A stretch of 64,000 nt of DNA from positions 10,315,281-10,379,280 of the forward strand of contig CM057144.1 of assembly GCA_029964075.1 (NCBI GenBank). Reading direction: 5' to 3'. This DNA is from Patiria pectinifera. Its lineage: Eukaryota; Echinodermata; Asteroidea; Valvatida; Asterinidae. A program made the translations under genes and the position numbers. Of the stretch, positions 44,511 to 55,925 are shown piece by piece (within the stretch, counting starts at the first letter, position 1; each line of letters begins with the position of its first letter). Under the pieces are notes generated by a model. It did no database searches. It worked only from the letters and a program-made list of their open reading frames with translations, and had not been told where the DNA came from.

Positions 44511-45817
44511 ATGGATAAGTGGTTGGAGCTAGGTAAGGAGATTGGACTGAGTGGTGAAGATTTGATTGATTTTGTTAGAGAGAGAGAGACATCTGCAAGA
44601 GATGAAAGAGCTGAGAAGTTAGAATTAAAGAGGCAAGAGAGAGAGAGATAATGGCAATGACTTTAAAGGTTGAAGAATTGAAGGCAGAAACACAGGACAA
44701 ACAGAACAGTAGTCAGAACAGTACTGATCACAAAGCATCTACAAGTACGAAGAACATAAGGTCCCCAAAGTTGCCTCCTTTTCAGGAAAATAGAGATGAC
44801 CTGGATGCTTACATTCAAAGGTTTGAGAGATATGCTTTATCCGTAGGATGGCCACGAGAGAACTGGGCAATCAACTTGAGTACCCTACTGACAGGTAAGG
44901 CATTAGACACATATACCAGGGTAGCTGTAGAGGTAGCAAATGATTATGACATCGTAAAAACTGCTCTCTTTAAGCAGTATAACCTCACTGAAGATGGATT
45001 TCGGGGTAAGTTTCGTGCAGCAAAACCAGACAGAATGGAATCTGCAATCCAATTTGCCGCACGCATAGAGAATTACTTTGATAGATGGATACCCTTGGCT
45101 GAACTTAACCAAACCTATGATGATCTTAAGAATTTATTTCTAAAAGAGCAGTATATTAACAGTTGTGGTCAAGATCTTGCAGTATTTTTGAAGGAGAGAA
45201 CTCCAAGTACGCTGGACGACATGGCTAAGCTGGCCGAGCAGTTCGTGGAGGCTAGGAAAACTACCTTCGGACAAGTCTGTCAACCGCCCCACCACTCTGA
45301 TAAGAGGCCTGCACTGCAGAATAGGTTTAAGGGTCCAGAACCTTCCAGGACAAACCAGCAGCAACCAACCCCCAGGCAGTTCCAGCAGCATGACAATCGG
45401 TCTCCATATCACCCGAGCATGGATAGGACCTGTTTTGTTTGCCACAAGAAAGGTCACATTGCCCGGAATTGTAGGTATAGGCCAAGTCAGGTAGCTTCAG
45501 CTGTAGGTGTGATGCCAGAGAACCCTAGTGGTAGTGTGAATCGAGCTGAACCGTCAACGTCAGCCCAAGGTGAGTTCCCTAACACTAATGATAATCTGTG
45601 TGATCGTTGTAAACAACCAAATGAGACAGTAGCATTCATGGTACCAATGAAGTTATCAGAGTGTTGTAGTAATGAAGGTCTTGTTACCTTGCAGTGTGGT
45701 CATAAACTCCCTATATTGAGTGCGACATGTAAAGAACAGACATATTCAGGTTTACCAGTGGAAACAGGTTTTGTTGGGAATAGAAAAGGTACCAGTCCTG
45801 AGGGACAGTGGATGTAG
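44511..45817 (+). pseudogene. gag of the Gmr1-type element (frameshifted)
   Basis: Starts MDKWLELGKEIGLSGEDL, followed by a charged coiled-coil-like stretch. A frame change occurs in the GAGAGAGAGA run near 44640-44650, after which the frame from 44651 continues ('SPKLPPFQENRDDLDAYI', 'ERYALSVGWPRENWAI', a capsid-like part). It ends in a CCHC zinc knuckle CFVCHKKGHIARNC (about 45430-45471) and a Cys-rich tail. Gag would form the particle and bind RNA. The dinucleotide slip makes the N-terminal 46 codons out of frame. Confidence 0.8.
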
Positions 45818-46184
45818 CGGAGTAGTGGTTCGCCGTAGTCTCATCTGTGAGGATCAACTCACTGGCGAATACAGAGGTTGTGTTATGCTAGATGGAACGG
45901 TAAGAAAATTACCAGTAGCCAGGATACAAATTAACACTCCTTTCTTTACAGGTACAGTCACCGCTCTTTGTATGCAGCATCCAGTATTTGATCTTGTTCT
46001 AGGTAACGTAGGAGGTGCCCGTAGTCCATCTGATCCTGATCCTAACTGGAGTAAAGAAACACATCAGTTACAGCAAACGGAGATCAAAACCACCAGTACA
46101 AGTAACAATATTCCAGAAATAGCCCTAGCAGTGGAAAAACCAGAGCACAAAAACAGGCAGAGAAGATACCACCGAGAAGTTTAA
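45792..46184 (+). CDS. aspartic protease domain of the Gmr1-type element
   Basis: VPVLRDSGCSGVVV contains the DSG active site (about 45804-45812), followed by 'RGCVMLDGTVRKLPVARI' and 'FDLVLGNVGGAR', the usual flap and C-terminal strands. It is in a different frame from the end of gag, overlapping it; a natural frameshift or an indel are both possible. The frame ends 15 bp before the next frame of pol starts. Confidence 0.75.
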   Translation, partial: PVLRDSGCSGVVVRRSLICEDQLTGEYRGCVMLDGTVRKLPVARIQINTPFFTGTVTALCMQHPVFDLVLGNVGGARSPSDPDPNWSKETHQLQQTEIKTTSTSNNIPEIALAVEKPEHKNRQRRYHREV

Positions 46185-46198
46185 AGGTACCTAGTAGT

Positions 46199-47600
46199 AT
46201 GGCTGATATTGTAACTGCCAAAGAACTTCAATATGAACAGGAAAGTGACCCTACATTAAGAAGCTGTAGAGAGTTAGTCACGATTGGACACCAGAAAGTA
46301 GTTAGAGCTGGACATACCTCCCATCTTCTCATTCACAAGGGAATAATATATCGGAAATTTCAATCTCCCAAAGTTGACCATAACAATGTTTTCCAACAGG
46401 TAGTTGTCCCATCAAAGTTTCGTTCACAGGTTATGAAGATAGCACATGAGTCCCTTCTTGGAGGACACCAGGGCGTCCAGAAAACTTCTGATAGAGTAAT
46501 GACAAGTTTCTTTTGGCCAGGTATCAAGTCGGACATCAAACGATTCATCCAGTCATGCGATGTGTGCCAACGCACCTTTCCTAAAGGTAGAGTAACACGA
46601 GTTCCGCTGGGCAGTATGCCACTCATAGAAACCCCTTTTCAACGTGTTGCTGTTGATATTGTCGGGCCTATTTTTCCAGTCACAGACAAAGGTAACAGAT
46701 ACATACTCACTATCGTAGACTATGCCACCCGATATCCTGAGGCGGTAGCTTTGAAAAACATCGAGACAACAACAGTAGCCGAAGCGCTGGTAGATGTTTT
46801 CAGCCGAGTAGGTGTTCCACGGGAAGTTCTGAGTGACTAAGGAACACAATTTACTTCCAATTTGATGAGAGAGGTGAGTCGATTACTATCAATTAGACAG
46901 TTAACAACTACTCCCTATCATCCAGCCTGTAATGGCTTGGTTGAAAGGTTTAACGGTACTCTGAAGCAGATGCTGAGAAGGATGTCTACCGTGAGACCCA
47001 AAGACTGGGACCGTTATCTAGGAGCACTCTTATTTGCTTATAGAGAGGCACCTCAGTCAAGCTTAGGGTTTTCACCCTTTGAACTTCTTTATGGAAGAAC
47101 TCTACGTGGTCCTATGTCCATCCTGAAAGAATTATGGACAGGTCAACAGGAAGAGACAGAGGTACGATCAACATACCAGTATGTAATTGACCTCAAAGAA
47201 CGTCTTGAAGACACATGCAAACTTGCACAGGAAAACCTCAGAAAGTCCAAGGTAAAACAAAAACACTACTATGACAAGAGGAGTAGGGAACGCAATTTCA
47301 AGGTTGGAGATGATGTCCTCTTGCTACTTCCCACTGACAATAACAAGCTTCTTTTGCAGTGAAAGGGACCCTTTCCAGTGGTCGCCAAAGTAGGCAAGGT
47401 AGACTACCAGATAGATCTTGTAGGTAAGGTTAAAACATTCCATGCTAACCTCCTTAAGCTTTATATCCACCGTGAGAAACAGGTCAAGGATGAAAGGAGA
47501 TGGAACAGGTTGAGAGTGAACCTCGTCGTCAGTGTAGCCCTAGTTGACTCTTAACAACTTGATGACAACAACCAGATAGAAGGTAAAGAACTGCTTTTTT
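46199..47600 (+). pseudogene. integrase of the Gmr1-type element, two stops
   Basis: The HHCC zinc domain ('HESLLGGHQGVQKTSDR', then CDVCQRTFPKG) is followed by the DDE core: 'VAVDIVGPIFPVTDKG' (first Asp), EVLSD (second Asp), 'YHPACNGLVERFNGTL' (Glu). A C-terminal GPF/Y-like part (GPFPVVAKVGKVDYQIDL) follows. TAA at 46838-46840 directly follows the second Asp, where family members usually have a Q or R codon, and TGA at 47360-47362 falls just before KGPFPV. Both break the frame. It lies upstream of RT. Confidence 0.85.
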
Positions 47601-47719
47601 CTCCGACGTTGAAGGCGACAGAAACAATAGAAGATGTGAAGGTAAGTGATAGTCTAACTACTGAACAGAAAAGACAAGTTAATACACTTTTACTTCAGTT
47701 TACAGATATCCTGACCGAC

Positions 47720-49051
47720 ATGCCTGAAGAACAACCGTGGGCGAACATGAAATCAAACTAACTACAGACGAACCGGTAAGACTAAAACCATACCCCCTCC
47801 CTTTTGCACTTAAGGACACGGTGAAGGAGGAAATTGCCCTGATGCAGAAGTTAGGAGTAATTGAACCATCCGAATCACCTTACTCATCCCCAATAGTGTT
47901 GCAAGGTTGCAAAGAAAGACAAGACTGTCAGATTATGTATTGATTTTCGAGGGCTTAACCGCATAACTGTCTTTGATGCGGAACCCATACCTAACCCAGA
48001 ACAGATTTTTGCATCACTTTCACAGGATAAATACTTCAGCAAACTTGACCTAACTAAAGGTTATTGGCAGGTACCTCTTCACAGAAATTCAAGAGCAGCA
48101 ACAGCTTTCGTCACACCACAAGGTTTGTATCAATTCTGCATGATGCCCTTTGGACTAGTTAATGCCCCTGCCACGTTCAGTCGAATCATGAGAAGGATGT
48201 TGAAGGGTCTGAAGAACACCGACAACTTCATCGACGACATACTAGTACACACCCCAACATGGGAAGAACACCTTTCCATCCTGGAGGAACTCTTCTTCAG
48301 ATTGAGAGCCGCAAGACTGACAGCCAAACCCAGTAAGTGTGATGTAGGATATAATTCCCTTGAGGTTTTGGGTCATGTTGTTGGTAATGGAAAGATGAGT
48401 CCACAACCTGACAAGCTACAACACGTCAAGGAGGCCAAACGACCAGACACGAAGAAACAGTTGCGTTCGTTCTTAGGATTGGCGGGATACTATAGACGCT
48501 TCATTCCAAATTTCGCAGCCATTGCAGTCCCTCTGACTGATCTCACCAAGAAGAAAGAACCAACACACATCCAATTGGGTCCTAGTCAAGAGGAGGCTTT
48601 CACCACCCTCAAGAATAAACTCACCACTTCACCAATTCTCCAGTTACCAGATTGCACAAAGCCATTTGTACTACGCACTGATGCGTCCAACACTGGAGTT
48701 GGTGCAGTTCTCCTTCAAGAGCAAGATGAAGAAGAAGAAGGTAAGTTCCCAGTAGCTTATGCAAACCGCAAACTTCTCCCACGGGAGAGAGCGTATGCTA
48801 CCATAGAGAAGGAGTGCCTTGCTGTAGTCTGGGGTATCCAGAAGTTTGAAATTTATCTGTATGGTCATGAATTCATCTTGCAAACAGACCACCAGTCTCT
48901 CATCTATATGCAACGGGCCAAAATGGCAAATGCTAGAGTGATGCGCTGGGCATTGGCACTTCAACCATATCGCTTTCGCATTGAGTCTATAAAAGGAGGT
49001 GATAACATTGGTGCTGACTACCTCAGCAGGAGCTGTATGGCTGAAGAGTAA
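47720..49051 (+). pseudogene. reverse transcriptase-RNase H of the Gmr1-type element
   Basis: RT begins near 'EIKLTTDEPVRLKPYPLP', 'GVIEPSESPYSSPIV'; a frameshift occurs near 47900-47945, then FRGLNRIT and YFSKLDLTKGYWQVPL. The frame from 48125 is open to 49051: 'FCMMPFGLVNAPATFSRI', FIDDILVHT (catalytic YxDD-equivalent F-I-D-D), 'LRSFLGLAGYYRRFIPNF', then RNase H with RTDASNTGVGAVLLQ, 'RAYATIEKECLAVVW', LQTDHQSL and GADYLSR. The 3' part is intact, the 5' part is not. Ends 140 bp before the 3' LTR. Confidence 0.85.
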
Positions 49052-49191
49052 CAACTTCTCAAGGTATGTATAGGAATGTCAGACAGTGCAAGAATAACAT
49101 TATTTTTTTTATCTGTGTATATATGTTTGTAGTTCTCCATTAAAAATGTATTTTTGTTTTCCTGGAAAATACATTTTTTTTTAAAGAGGGG

Positions 49192-50821
49192 TGAATTGTC
49201 ACAATAAAACCACCCTTCTCTTGTATCTGTGTCTATTTAATAGGTAGTGTGAACATTTTTTTTTTTTTTAACCCTTGTATAAATATGCATGAGTGGATCA
49301 GAGCCCAAACCTAGCCAGCCGTGGTTGACTGATCAAGGTAACAATAAGATCACATTCCACACACAATACCTCTAGGAGCATCTTCCATGTACCAACACGC
49401 ACACAATACACATCCCTGGTATCTCCACTCTGGTAAGGTAGATATTGTGCATATTCATGACTTTGGTTTAAATAAGAATGGGAATGAAGTTAAGTTTGAA
49501 TGAGTGTGAGGAAATGAGATGGTAATTAGTGGAAGGTTGCTGGAATTTGAAGGGAAAGTGAGGTAGTTGTCTCCATGATTCTGAGCTGTGTAAATGTACA
49601 TGTATTTGCGCCATCACTCTGCTCTGCTACAGCGATTTTTGATACTTTAGGATAATTCAGGCCCTAAGATCTTTCTTCCAACAATCTGGCTTGTGACAAT
49701 CGCAGTGCAGCCAACATTTAAGATCTTCAGAGTGCTTTTCAAGAAAATGTGTGTTTTTATGAATGTGTTTTTAACTTTGGCGTGAGGGAGACAAGTCAGC
49801 AACATCGACCAGCAACCGTAAGTTGAAGATTTAATTGTTTTCATGATTAATTAAAAGAAAAGAAGATATTGTTTTCCCTTCATTATATTTATTGTTATGA
49901 GATTCACCAGGATTAAGGATTGAATCTAGAATTTTGAATTGTTTGAGATAAAGTTGATTGGCTATATATTATGAGGATTGTTGCATACCTGATGTATATA
50001 TCAGAAGTTGATTTAATTGTGTTAATTTAAGAATTAGAAAAGTCTAAGTGACATGAGATCGAAGTATAGAGTAGTATTCATTTTTAGGATTAGATTTGAA
50101 GAACATTTGATTGGTGATTCGGCCTGTATTTTGTATAGTGACTCAAAATTATTGTGAGAGTTTATTAAAATTATAAATTTACAGACGGCCTAATCTGATC
50201 CTATAACTGACGAGGCTAGACGCACGAAGGCGACGCCACAGGCACTGAAGTCAAGCCAGAGGGCTGAAGGCAGCTTACAGCAGCAGCATTTCCAGTGTCT
50301 ATAACCGTGGAGTGGGTGGCGAGAACTACCAGGAAGAAGTCAGTTGTTTTTATGCCTGCATTTATGTAATTGTCTTTTGATAGTATTGTAATAGTGTATT
50401 TTGAATTGTTAGTAACGTGAGGACGTGAAACTTCACCAAAAGTTGGATAAAATATTCAATTTAAATGTGTGAGTTCGTTCACACAGACCCTGCGGGGAGT
50501 TGAGTTACAGAGAACCTAATAATTTGGTAGTATTTGCGGAAAGAAGTTTGAAATTTGATTCCACTTATTCAGTGAAGATGAAGGAGTTTTGTTTACATAT
50601 ATTTTGGAGAAGTTTAAATTAATAGTGTGTAGAAGGTTGTTAATCTTGGGTAGATTCAACCGTTCGTAATGGTGTAATATTTTTGTGTTGGATATTTGAC
50701 CAGTGTGATTAATCCCGTATTCATTCGTACCTTGGATGTAATTGTCCAACACAGCTGTGATATTTTCTGTTTATATATTTGATTACAATTTACAAGTGGT
50801 GCATTTGAGAGTAATTAACTC
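49192..50821 (+). repeat. 3' LTR
   Basis: Follows the polypurine tract AAAGAGGGG. Near its start it carries a segment, AAAACCACCCTTCTCTTG, that is absent from the 5' LTR; otherwise it is nearly identical over 1.6 kb. Similarity stops at GTAATTAACTC, after which the flank reads AAGCTTGAGG. Confidence 0.85.
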
Positions 50822-51340
50822 AAGCTTGAGGTATTGTTGTAAGTAGGAGTGATTTTTAATTAATAAATTAATTCGGAGAACAGAATAATTTGTGGACATT
50901 GTTTTATTTACCATTGTCTTTGAACATTTTAAGAGGAAGGTTAACTGGATCTGACATGCTGCTTGGAATCGTACTGATTTGTTTATATTGCGGATTCATT
51001 GATGATAAGTGTGTATGATAGTGCGGATGGTACTGAGGACTTAGTGGAGATATTTTGTGGAGTTACTGGCTGTGCCCCGTCTTCGGCACACGGCCGGGTT
51101 CGTGCTGTAGTCTTCAACGTAGCACAACAGCGCCGGCCCAAGAGGGGCCGCCCCGTTCCGGCAGGCGCGGCTCACATTGTACTGAATTTTCATTTGCAGT
51201 CCCCACGTGTTTCTGGACTGCTCCATATTTAATAAATGATGGCGGTTACGGTAGTGCACAATATATACATTGCACTTGCTTTGAAATGAATTGATAGGCA
51301 CAATGCTGACACAAAATGTTACCCATCGACTGTAAAAATA
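50822..51340. other. no gene recognised
   Basis: Flank of the LTR element. GC-rich from about 51070 to 51175, with short spurious frames. No domain. Confidence 0.45.
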
Positions 51341-51349
51341 AATATTACA

Positions 51350-51800
51350 GTACCGGATCTGGTTCCAAAATCAACTTTCAGAAATCACAAGGGCTTTGGT
51401 TAGGCAAATGGAAAAATCGCACTGACAGTCCCGGGGGTGAACAATCACTTCAAAATCCTCAGTATTTGTTTTGGCAATGATGATAATGCCGATAGGAACT
51501 GGGCCCCCGGAGTTGGTAAAATGAGCGACGTTCTTAAGTGGAAAACTAGAGATCTCACGTTAAAAGGGAAAGCTATTGTTATAAACACAAGCTATTGTTA
51601 TGAACAATACTTTGTGTTTATTTCTTATCGGTCGTCTCCATCGAGTCATTTGGAAAACAAGATGTAAATGGTATAGATAATTGTAACATTTTGCATGTGT
51701 TCAAAGCGAGTTTGAAAAAAATCGTCTGTCTCGAAAGAACAAGACTTGACGATAAATACTTTCGTTTAATTTATGACAAAAACTCAGCTCTTTGTGTTCT
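51350..51800 (+). pseudogene. LINE reverse transcriptase C-half fragment
   Basis: The frame near 51360-51610 reads GSKINFQKSQGLWLGKW, 'ILSICFGNDDNADRNWAP', then WKTRDLTLKGKAIVINT, the thumb-proximal block following the YADD box in L1/Tx1/CR1-type LINEs. 'LRFAF' ends it near 51830. There is no catalytic part, so this is a short fossil with both ends lost. Confidence 0.65.
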
Positions 51801-51839
51801 TGACAAAAATACATTGAGATTTGCCTTCTAAATAGCCCA

Positions 51840-52560
51840 TCCAAAATGCAGTTTTCCACTTGATTGTTGATTAAGAATTGGTGATTGTTATTGTATGTCT
51901 GATCCTTTCACTTGTAATCGTTTTTTTTTTGGCCAGAGAGATGTTTTTTTGGAATATTTTCGTTTGCTTGTTTTGCTCGTGTGATTCTTTTAATTGTAAT
52001 ATAGTATTTACTTGCTGTGACGTATTTGTAATCTTTGTGGAGTTGTGAATCAGTAATAAAAGGGGCCGTGTAGCCCCATTGTCATGGAAAAAAGGGGCGA
52101 TAGGTTCATAAGACAAGCAAAATCACGAATACGGAATCAATGAATAACCTATGCATGAAACGGCGCCTAGAGTGCATCCAGGTAGCATTGCTTGAATCGG
52201 TGAGGAGTTTCCAATAATAATGTCGAATTTCGAAAACATTTGTGTAGATAATTCCGTCCCCATTGTTATAAAAAAATTATATTAATGAAGGCTGGCAGGC
52301 AGCCCTTGTTTTACATTAGGTTGCAACTTTATTTAATTAAGCTCTATTTTGCTAAACGCCATTTGATAACTTGTAATGAATGTTGGGCCCCAGTGGAATC
52401 CATGTGAAATATAGGGGCGTAAGCTGGGTTGAGAAATTGTATAGATAAATAAATGATATGTCAATTGACAGGCTTTGGTCTGAAACCACTGCGTAAACCA
52501 GATTTGTTTTGGCATGTTTTACAGCAAGCCATTCCTAGTGAGGCGGTTTTAATTGGTTTA
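51840..52560. other. no gene recognised
   Basis: AT-rich with short frames and no domain or clear repeat structure. Confidence 0.4.
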
Positions 52561-52569
52561 ATTTGAGGA

Positions 52570-53640
52570 AAGTCAGTTTTTCTCGCAGGCCATTAGCCGT
52601 TCCGGTTCGTTGGCCAATTTTATGTTGAACACATTTATGATGTGGAAAATGTATGGTGATTGCCTGACAACAGTGCTGGTTCGATTTATCTCGAGCAACA
52701 CAGCACATAGCATAAAGCACATACCAATCGCAGTGGAGAAACGAATATCGGCCCTGTCAGCCAGTGAGGATGTCTTCAGGAAGGCTGCGCCGACATATAA
52801 CGAAGCCCTAAAGAACAGTGGGTACAACCACAGCATCAAGTTCTCCGTGCACAATCCCTCGGAACCGAACAAGAAAAGAAAAAACAGATCTAGGAAAATA
52901 ATATGGTTTAATCCACCATATAGTGCCAATGTCAAAACAAATGTCGGTGGGAACTTCCTAAAACTGATCACCAAGCACTTTCCTGTAGGGCACAAGTTGC
53001 ATAAGATCTTTAACAGAAACTCCATCAAAGTCAGCTACAGTTGTACGAAGAACATGAAATCAGTGATAATGTCACACAATGACAGGATCATTACAAAGTC
53101 AAAAAGATCAGACAACCCCCTGAAAAAAACTGCAATTGCAGAATTATAGCCGACTGCCCCCTACGTAGAAACTGCTTGGTGAAATCAGTCGTCTACAAAG
53201 CCACAGTTACCAATGGCAACGAAGTAAAGGCCTATACATTGGGATCGCTGGCGGATCCTTTAAGGACAGATACCGGAACCACACCAAGTCACTCCGCAAC
53301 GAAAAATATGAAAAAGAAACAGAACTTTCGAAATACGTATGGGGCTTGAAGAAAAGAGTGTAGGTTACGCAATACGATGGGACATTCTGAAAAAAATCAA
53401 CACAAACAGACGTAGATCCGGGCAATGCAATCTGTGTATAGAAGAAAAACTGGCCATAGCTATGAACAAGAACAATGTAATCAATCGGAGATCCGAACTA
53501 ATCTCTAGATGCCGTCACAGCGACAATAATACAAAACCACCGGACCGCAGCAAGAAAAAGTAGCAACCCAGCCGAGCAAACGAAGAAGTCCATTCGCCTG
53601 ATGATGATCGCCACGCAGTGTGCGTGTGCGTGAAACCAAT
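52570..53640 (+). pseudogene. Penelope-like element 3' fragment (RT tail, GIY-YIG)
   Basis: The open part at 52610-53149 reads 'IPIAVEKRISALSASEDVF', 'KIIWFNPPYSANVKTNVG', FLKLITKHFP, 'LHKIFNRNSIKVSYSC', typical of the region between RT and the nuclease in a PLE lineage different from the one at 27-30 kb. After a frameshift, CPLRRNCLVKSVVYKATVT leads into a GIY-YIG-like part (IGIAGGSFKDRYRNH), 'ELSKYVWGLKK', and, in another frame, 'CNLCIEEKLAIAM', INRRSELISRCRH. The RT core is missing, several frameshifts. Confidence 0.75.
53597..53640 (+). ncRNA. hammerhead-like core after the Penelope fragment
   Basis: CTGATGATGATCGCCACGC..GTGTGCGTGTGCGTGAAACC contains the CUGAUGA box and GAAAC separated by a stem-forming GCCACGCA/TGCGTG region, in the position where Penelope-like elements carry hammerheads. 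Stem I/III closure was not confirmed. Confidence 0.4.
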
Positions 53641-53885
53641 GGTAGCAGAATAGACTGAACCTATATGTTACTGGGGTACTGAAAACAAGTTTGTTTGATG
53701 TCAAGTTTTAAGGAGCTCATCTTCAGAAAACGCTGACATTGAGAGGAAACCTCTGTGGCATTTTTGCCGGGGGGAGGGGCTAACGGATTTTAATGGATTG
53801 ATATTATTTTGTTTCACAGCTCCCATTATTGAATAATGTGTTTTCTGTTGTTTTATGCGGATAGCAGCTCTACAAGTACCCATGT

Positions 53886-53990
53886 CTCTCCGTTAGTCCG
53901 TAGGTTAGTTAGTTACAGTCAGTTAGTCAGTTGGTTAGTTAGTTCATAAGCAAACACGTTAGTATAGTTAGCTAGTTCATGAGATAAACT
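53886..53990. repeat. GTTAGTTAGTTC-type simple repeat
   Basis: Irregular tandem of GTTAGT/CAGTTAGTC units; low-complexity DNA with no other signal. Confidence 0.6.
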
Positions 53991-53999
53991 ATTACATTG

Positions 54000-55925
54000 T
54001 CAATTGCTCCTACATATTTTGACCGATTTCAACCAAACTTTGTCAAACGTATCTGTAGCCCAGCCCCAACAGTTCACATGACATACTGGGGTCAAAGGTG
54101 ATCATGGGGTCAAGGTCAAGAGAGCAACACATTATTCGAAACTTGGGACGCTATTTATAAAACACATGTAGAATGCTTCTCCTTTGTACTTTATGGACAA
54201 AAACGTAGATGGCGCCTTGAATCACTTATAGGTGCGCAAACTGGTTCCGTTTAAGTTGTAAACCCTCACCTCCACCCCCACACTGCCTCCACCAAAAAAA
54301 AAGAACTCCCACAGATAGGTGTTCCAAATATCAGGAAAAAGCAGACAAAGTATAGCATATAAATAAATGCATATATTGTAAGCTAGTGGATTTATTATCA
54401 GAAACAATTTAAAACAAAAATTTGGGAGAAATGAAAATCTGAACCGATCCAATTAAACTGAAACGATTGCCAAAATAACGGAAGTTTTGGGAAGAAAAAC
54501 AATTTTGGTGGTGTAGATATTGAAAAGGCAATTTCTTTTCGCACATAACCAAGGATTTGGGTGAGATAATTAAAATGGCCAAGGCATTGTGAATTCAATT
54601 TGACTATGTCAATGGCTGTCGGAAAAGGGCACTTCGTCGTGTGCCCGGCAGAAGGGCATATATGTGCATATGCCCTTATGCAATAGCGCGTAATCACCAA
54701 AATGTTCCCAGCAAAAGGGCATATGCAGAAAACTGCCTCCATTTGAATGAAATTTAAACATGTTCATCAAAAATTAATACAAGTTGATCCAAAACATATG
54801 ATTCATACGTGTGACAAATTTCAAATTCGTACGATTTATATTTCGTGTGGGAGAACATTGGATACATAATGCGCGCGAGGGAACAATGGAACCTTTCAAT
54901 GCAATTTTTGTGAAAATGATTTTTGCATCAGAACGCTCATATGCCCTTCTGCTGTCAGCAGGACACTGGAGGCAACTTAATTTGTTAGTCGTTCGCAGAA
55001 TATTTTGGTAAATAAAAACAAATACAGAAAATCAAATCAAAGTTAAATCAGGAGCAATAAAAGACTACATGAGGATGGGTAGAATGTTAACAGCGAAAAC
55101 AAAATTGATTTTCGAGTAGATTCTTTTATTTATTAAATGTATTATATTAAAGTGACTTTTCGGTTGGGATGGCTTATGAGCAAAAGGCCGTTTCTGGGAT
55201 TTCTCTGTTGTTTTCAAAAGTACAGTTATGTGATGATATCAGATAAAGACAAAAAGACATTGTTAGCACATAAATTCTTAATTAAAACTAGATATAATCG
55301 CATTAACACCGCATGTTAATATACAGATCAAGGTTTGGAATTACTCCGATTGAATCAGGGAATCACTCCGGCCGACTCATGTGCAGGTCATTGACGAACC
55401 TCTGATGCGACGATACAATAGGGTATACCAAATCAGTTCTTTTAGTTGTGGCCGATCATCAGAAGCGAGAGTAGGTCCGACGATACTTCATTGGATCCTC
55501 CCTGCTGGGTTGATACCATACTGTCGCGTACAAAGAATATTAACACGTTTGAGACGCGTTAAAATATTACTAACGGAACAACATTAATGCCTGAGCCCTT
55601 GGCACTTGTTGGCACAAAACAAACTCCTAAATTCTCCGCTTGGGGAATTAACAAGGAGGCATCCAGAAGAGCGAAATCTAATTTTCGTTTGGTGTGTACA
55701 TTTGTTTCCTGGATTTCAATTATAAAGTGTTCTACGCCGACAAACTACACAGAAGGAACTTCTGGTTCATGCATTTTGTTCTCTCTCCAGCTCAAGGACA
55801 ACACTAAAAGGTACTTTGGTGAAAGGCAGAACAAAGTATTGAAAAGAGTCGCTTACTTTCCTAAGTTACTAGAATTTTTAATTGATGTGCGTATTTTTTA
55901 TTAGATCTGTTATACTTAAATTATA
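54000..55925. other. no gene recognised
   Basis: Contains several inverted copies of AAGGGCATATG/CATATGCCCTT (near 54650-54680, 54714 and 54940), possibly a decayed fold-back. The frame at 55587-55904 has no domain. Confidence 0.4.

Larger units (their letters stand above)
42824..50821 (+). mobile_element. Gmr1-type Ty3/gypsy element, 8.0 kb, two LTRs
   Basis: Two nearly identical LTRs (42824-44431 and 49192-50821) flank gag, protease, integrase, then RT and RNase H. Having integrase upstream of RT is the reverse of ordinary Ty3/gypsy and is the diagnostic trait of the Gmr1 group known from deuterostomes. A polypurine tract AAAGAGGGG (about 49183-49191) precedes the 3' LTR. Several stops and frameshifts show that this copy is inactive. 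The flanking 5-mers do not match, so no target duplication was seen. Confidence 0.85.

Noticed and set aside
44126..50752. Same 78-codon minus-strand frame at two places
   Set aside because: It lies in both LTRs; duplication is due to the LTRs and no domain is present.
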